NCBI GenBank assembly: GCA_027365515.1
Contig: DAHXMK010000283.1
Span: forward strand, 1 to 5,099
Length of the DNA stretch: 5,099 nucleotides
Origin: Candidatus Aminicenantota bacterium
Lineage (GTDB): Bacteria > Acidobacteriota > UBA4820 > DSQY01
Reading direction: 5' to 3'
The stretch's first letter is position 1, and each line of letters begins with the position of its first letter. This document shows positions 5,079-5,099 of the stretch, piece by piece. The position numbers and the translations under genes are program-made. Under the pieces are notes generated by a model that was not told where the DNA came from, searched no databases, and saw only the letters and a list, made by a program, of their open reading frames with translations.

Positions 5079-5099
5079 GTAGCGGCCTTTGCTTGCAAA

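Noticed and set aside
1..5099. CRISPR arrays, tRNA or rRNA genes, insertion sequences
   Set aside because: No regularly spaced repeat-spacer units, no tRNA-like cloverleaf and no transposase-like frame or terminal inverted repeats were seen; the only tandem repeats are the short ones after 4990.

Overview
The window is GC-rich, densely coding, and all real genes lie on the + strand. The combination of a sigma-54 promoter, a multihaem c-type cytochrome paired with a membrane cytochrome b, a NifX/NifB-type small protein and frequent AGG arginine codons suggests an anaerobic, respiring Desulfobacterota or Desulfuromonadia-type bacterium (Geobacter relatives or other 'deltaproteobacteria'). That placement is inference, because no rRNA or other phylogenetic marker is present.

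Region 1 (2-691) is an in-frame chimera. Its first 29 codons match the C-terminal part of MoaC (molybdenum cofactor biosynthesis). At a shared lysine codon the frame passes directly into the second half of the AAA+ domain of a sigma-54 activator (NtrC family), followed by that protein's DNA-binding tail. The activator's N-terminal sensory domain, Walker A, GAFTGA and Walker B are all absent. This is either a real deletion junction or an assembly artefact.

Region 2 (692-850) is non-coding. It ends in a textbook sigma-54 promoter (TGGCAC-N5-TTGCT, 829-844) placed only about 11 nt before the next transcript's first codon. Short TTGCA-type repeats lie further upstream.

Region 3 (866-4986) looks like one four-gene operon: a NifX/NifB-like domain protein (866-1207), an exported ZnuA-type solute-binding protein that seems to have lost its three metal-binding histidines (1237-2154), an exported octahaem cytochrome c with a C-terminal membrane anchor (2219-4381), and a four-helix dihaem-type cytochrome b (4378-4986), the last two joined by an ATGA overlap. 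The cytochrome pair most resembles the CbcA/CbcB type of menaquinol:periplasmic cytochrome oxidoreductase of Geobacter. In this model the cytochrome b takes electrons from menaquinol in the membrane and the octahaem protein carries them into the periplasm. As I recall, Geobacter cbcBA is also under a sigma-54-dependent activator, which fits the promoter and the neighbouring activator remnant.

Region 4 (4987-5099) has no gene. It holds a mosaic of short tandem repeats (9-mers, then 7-mers) and a GC-rich hairpin that may end the operon transcript.

The least ordinary points are the moaC/activator junction, the sigma-54 promoter with an almost absent leader, and the degenerate metal-binding protein embedded in a quinol-oxidising cytochrome operon.
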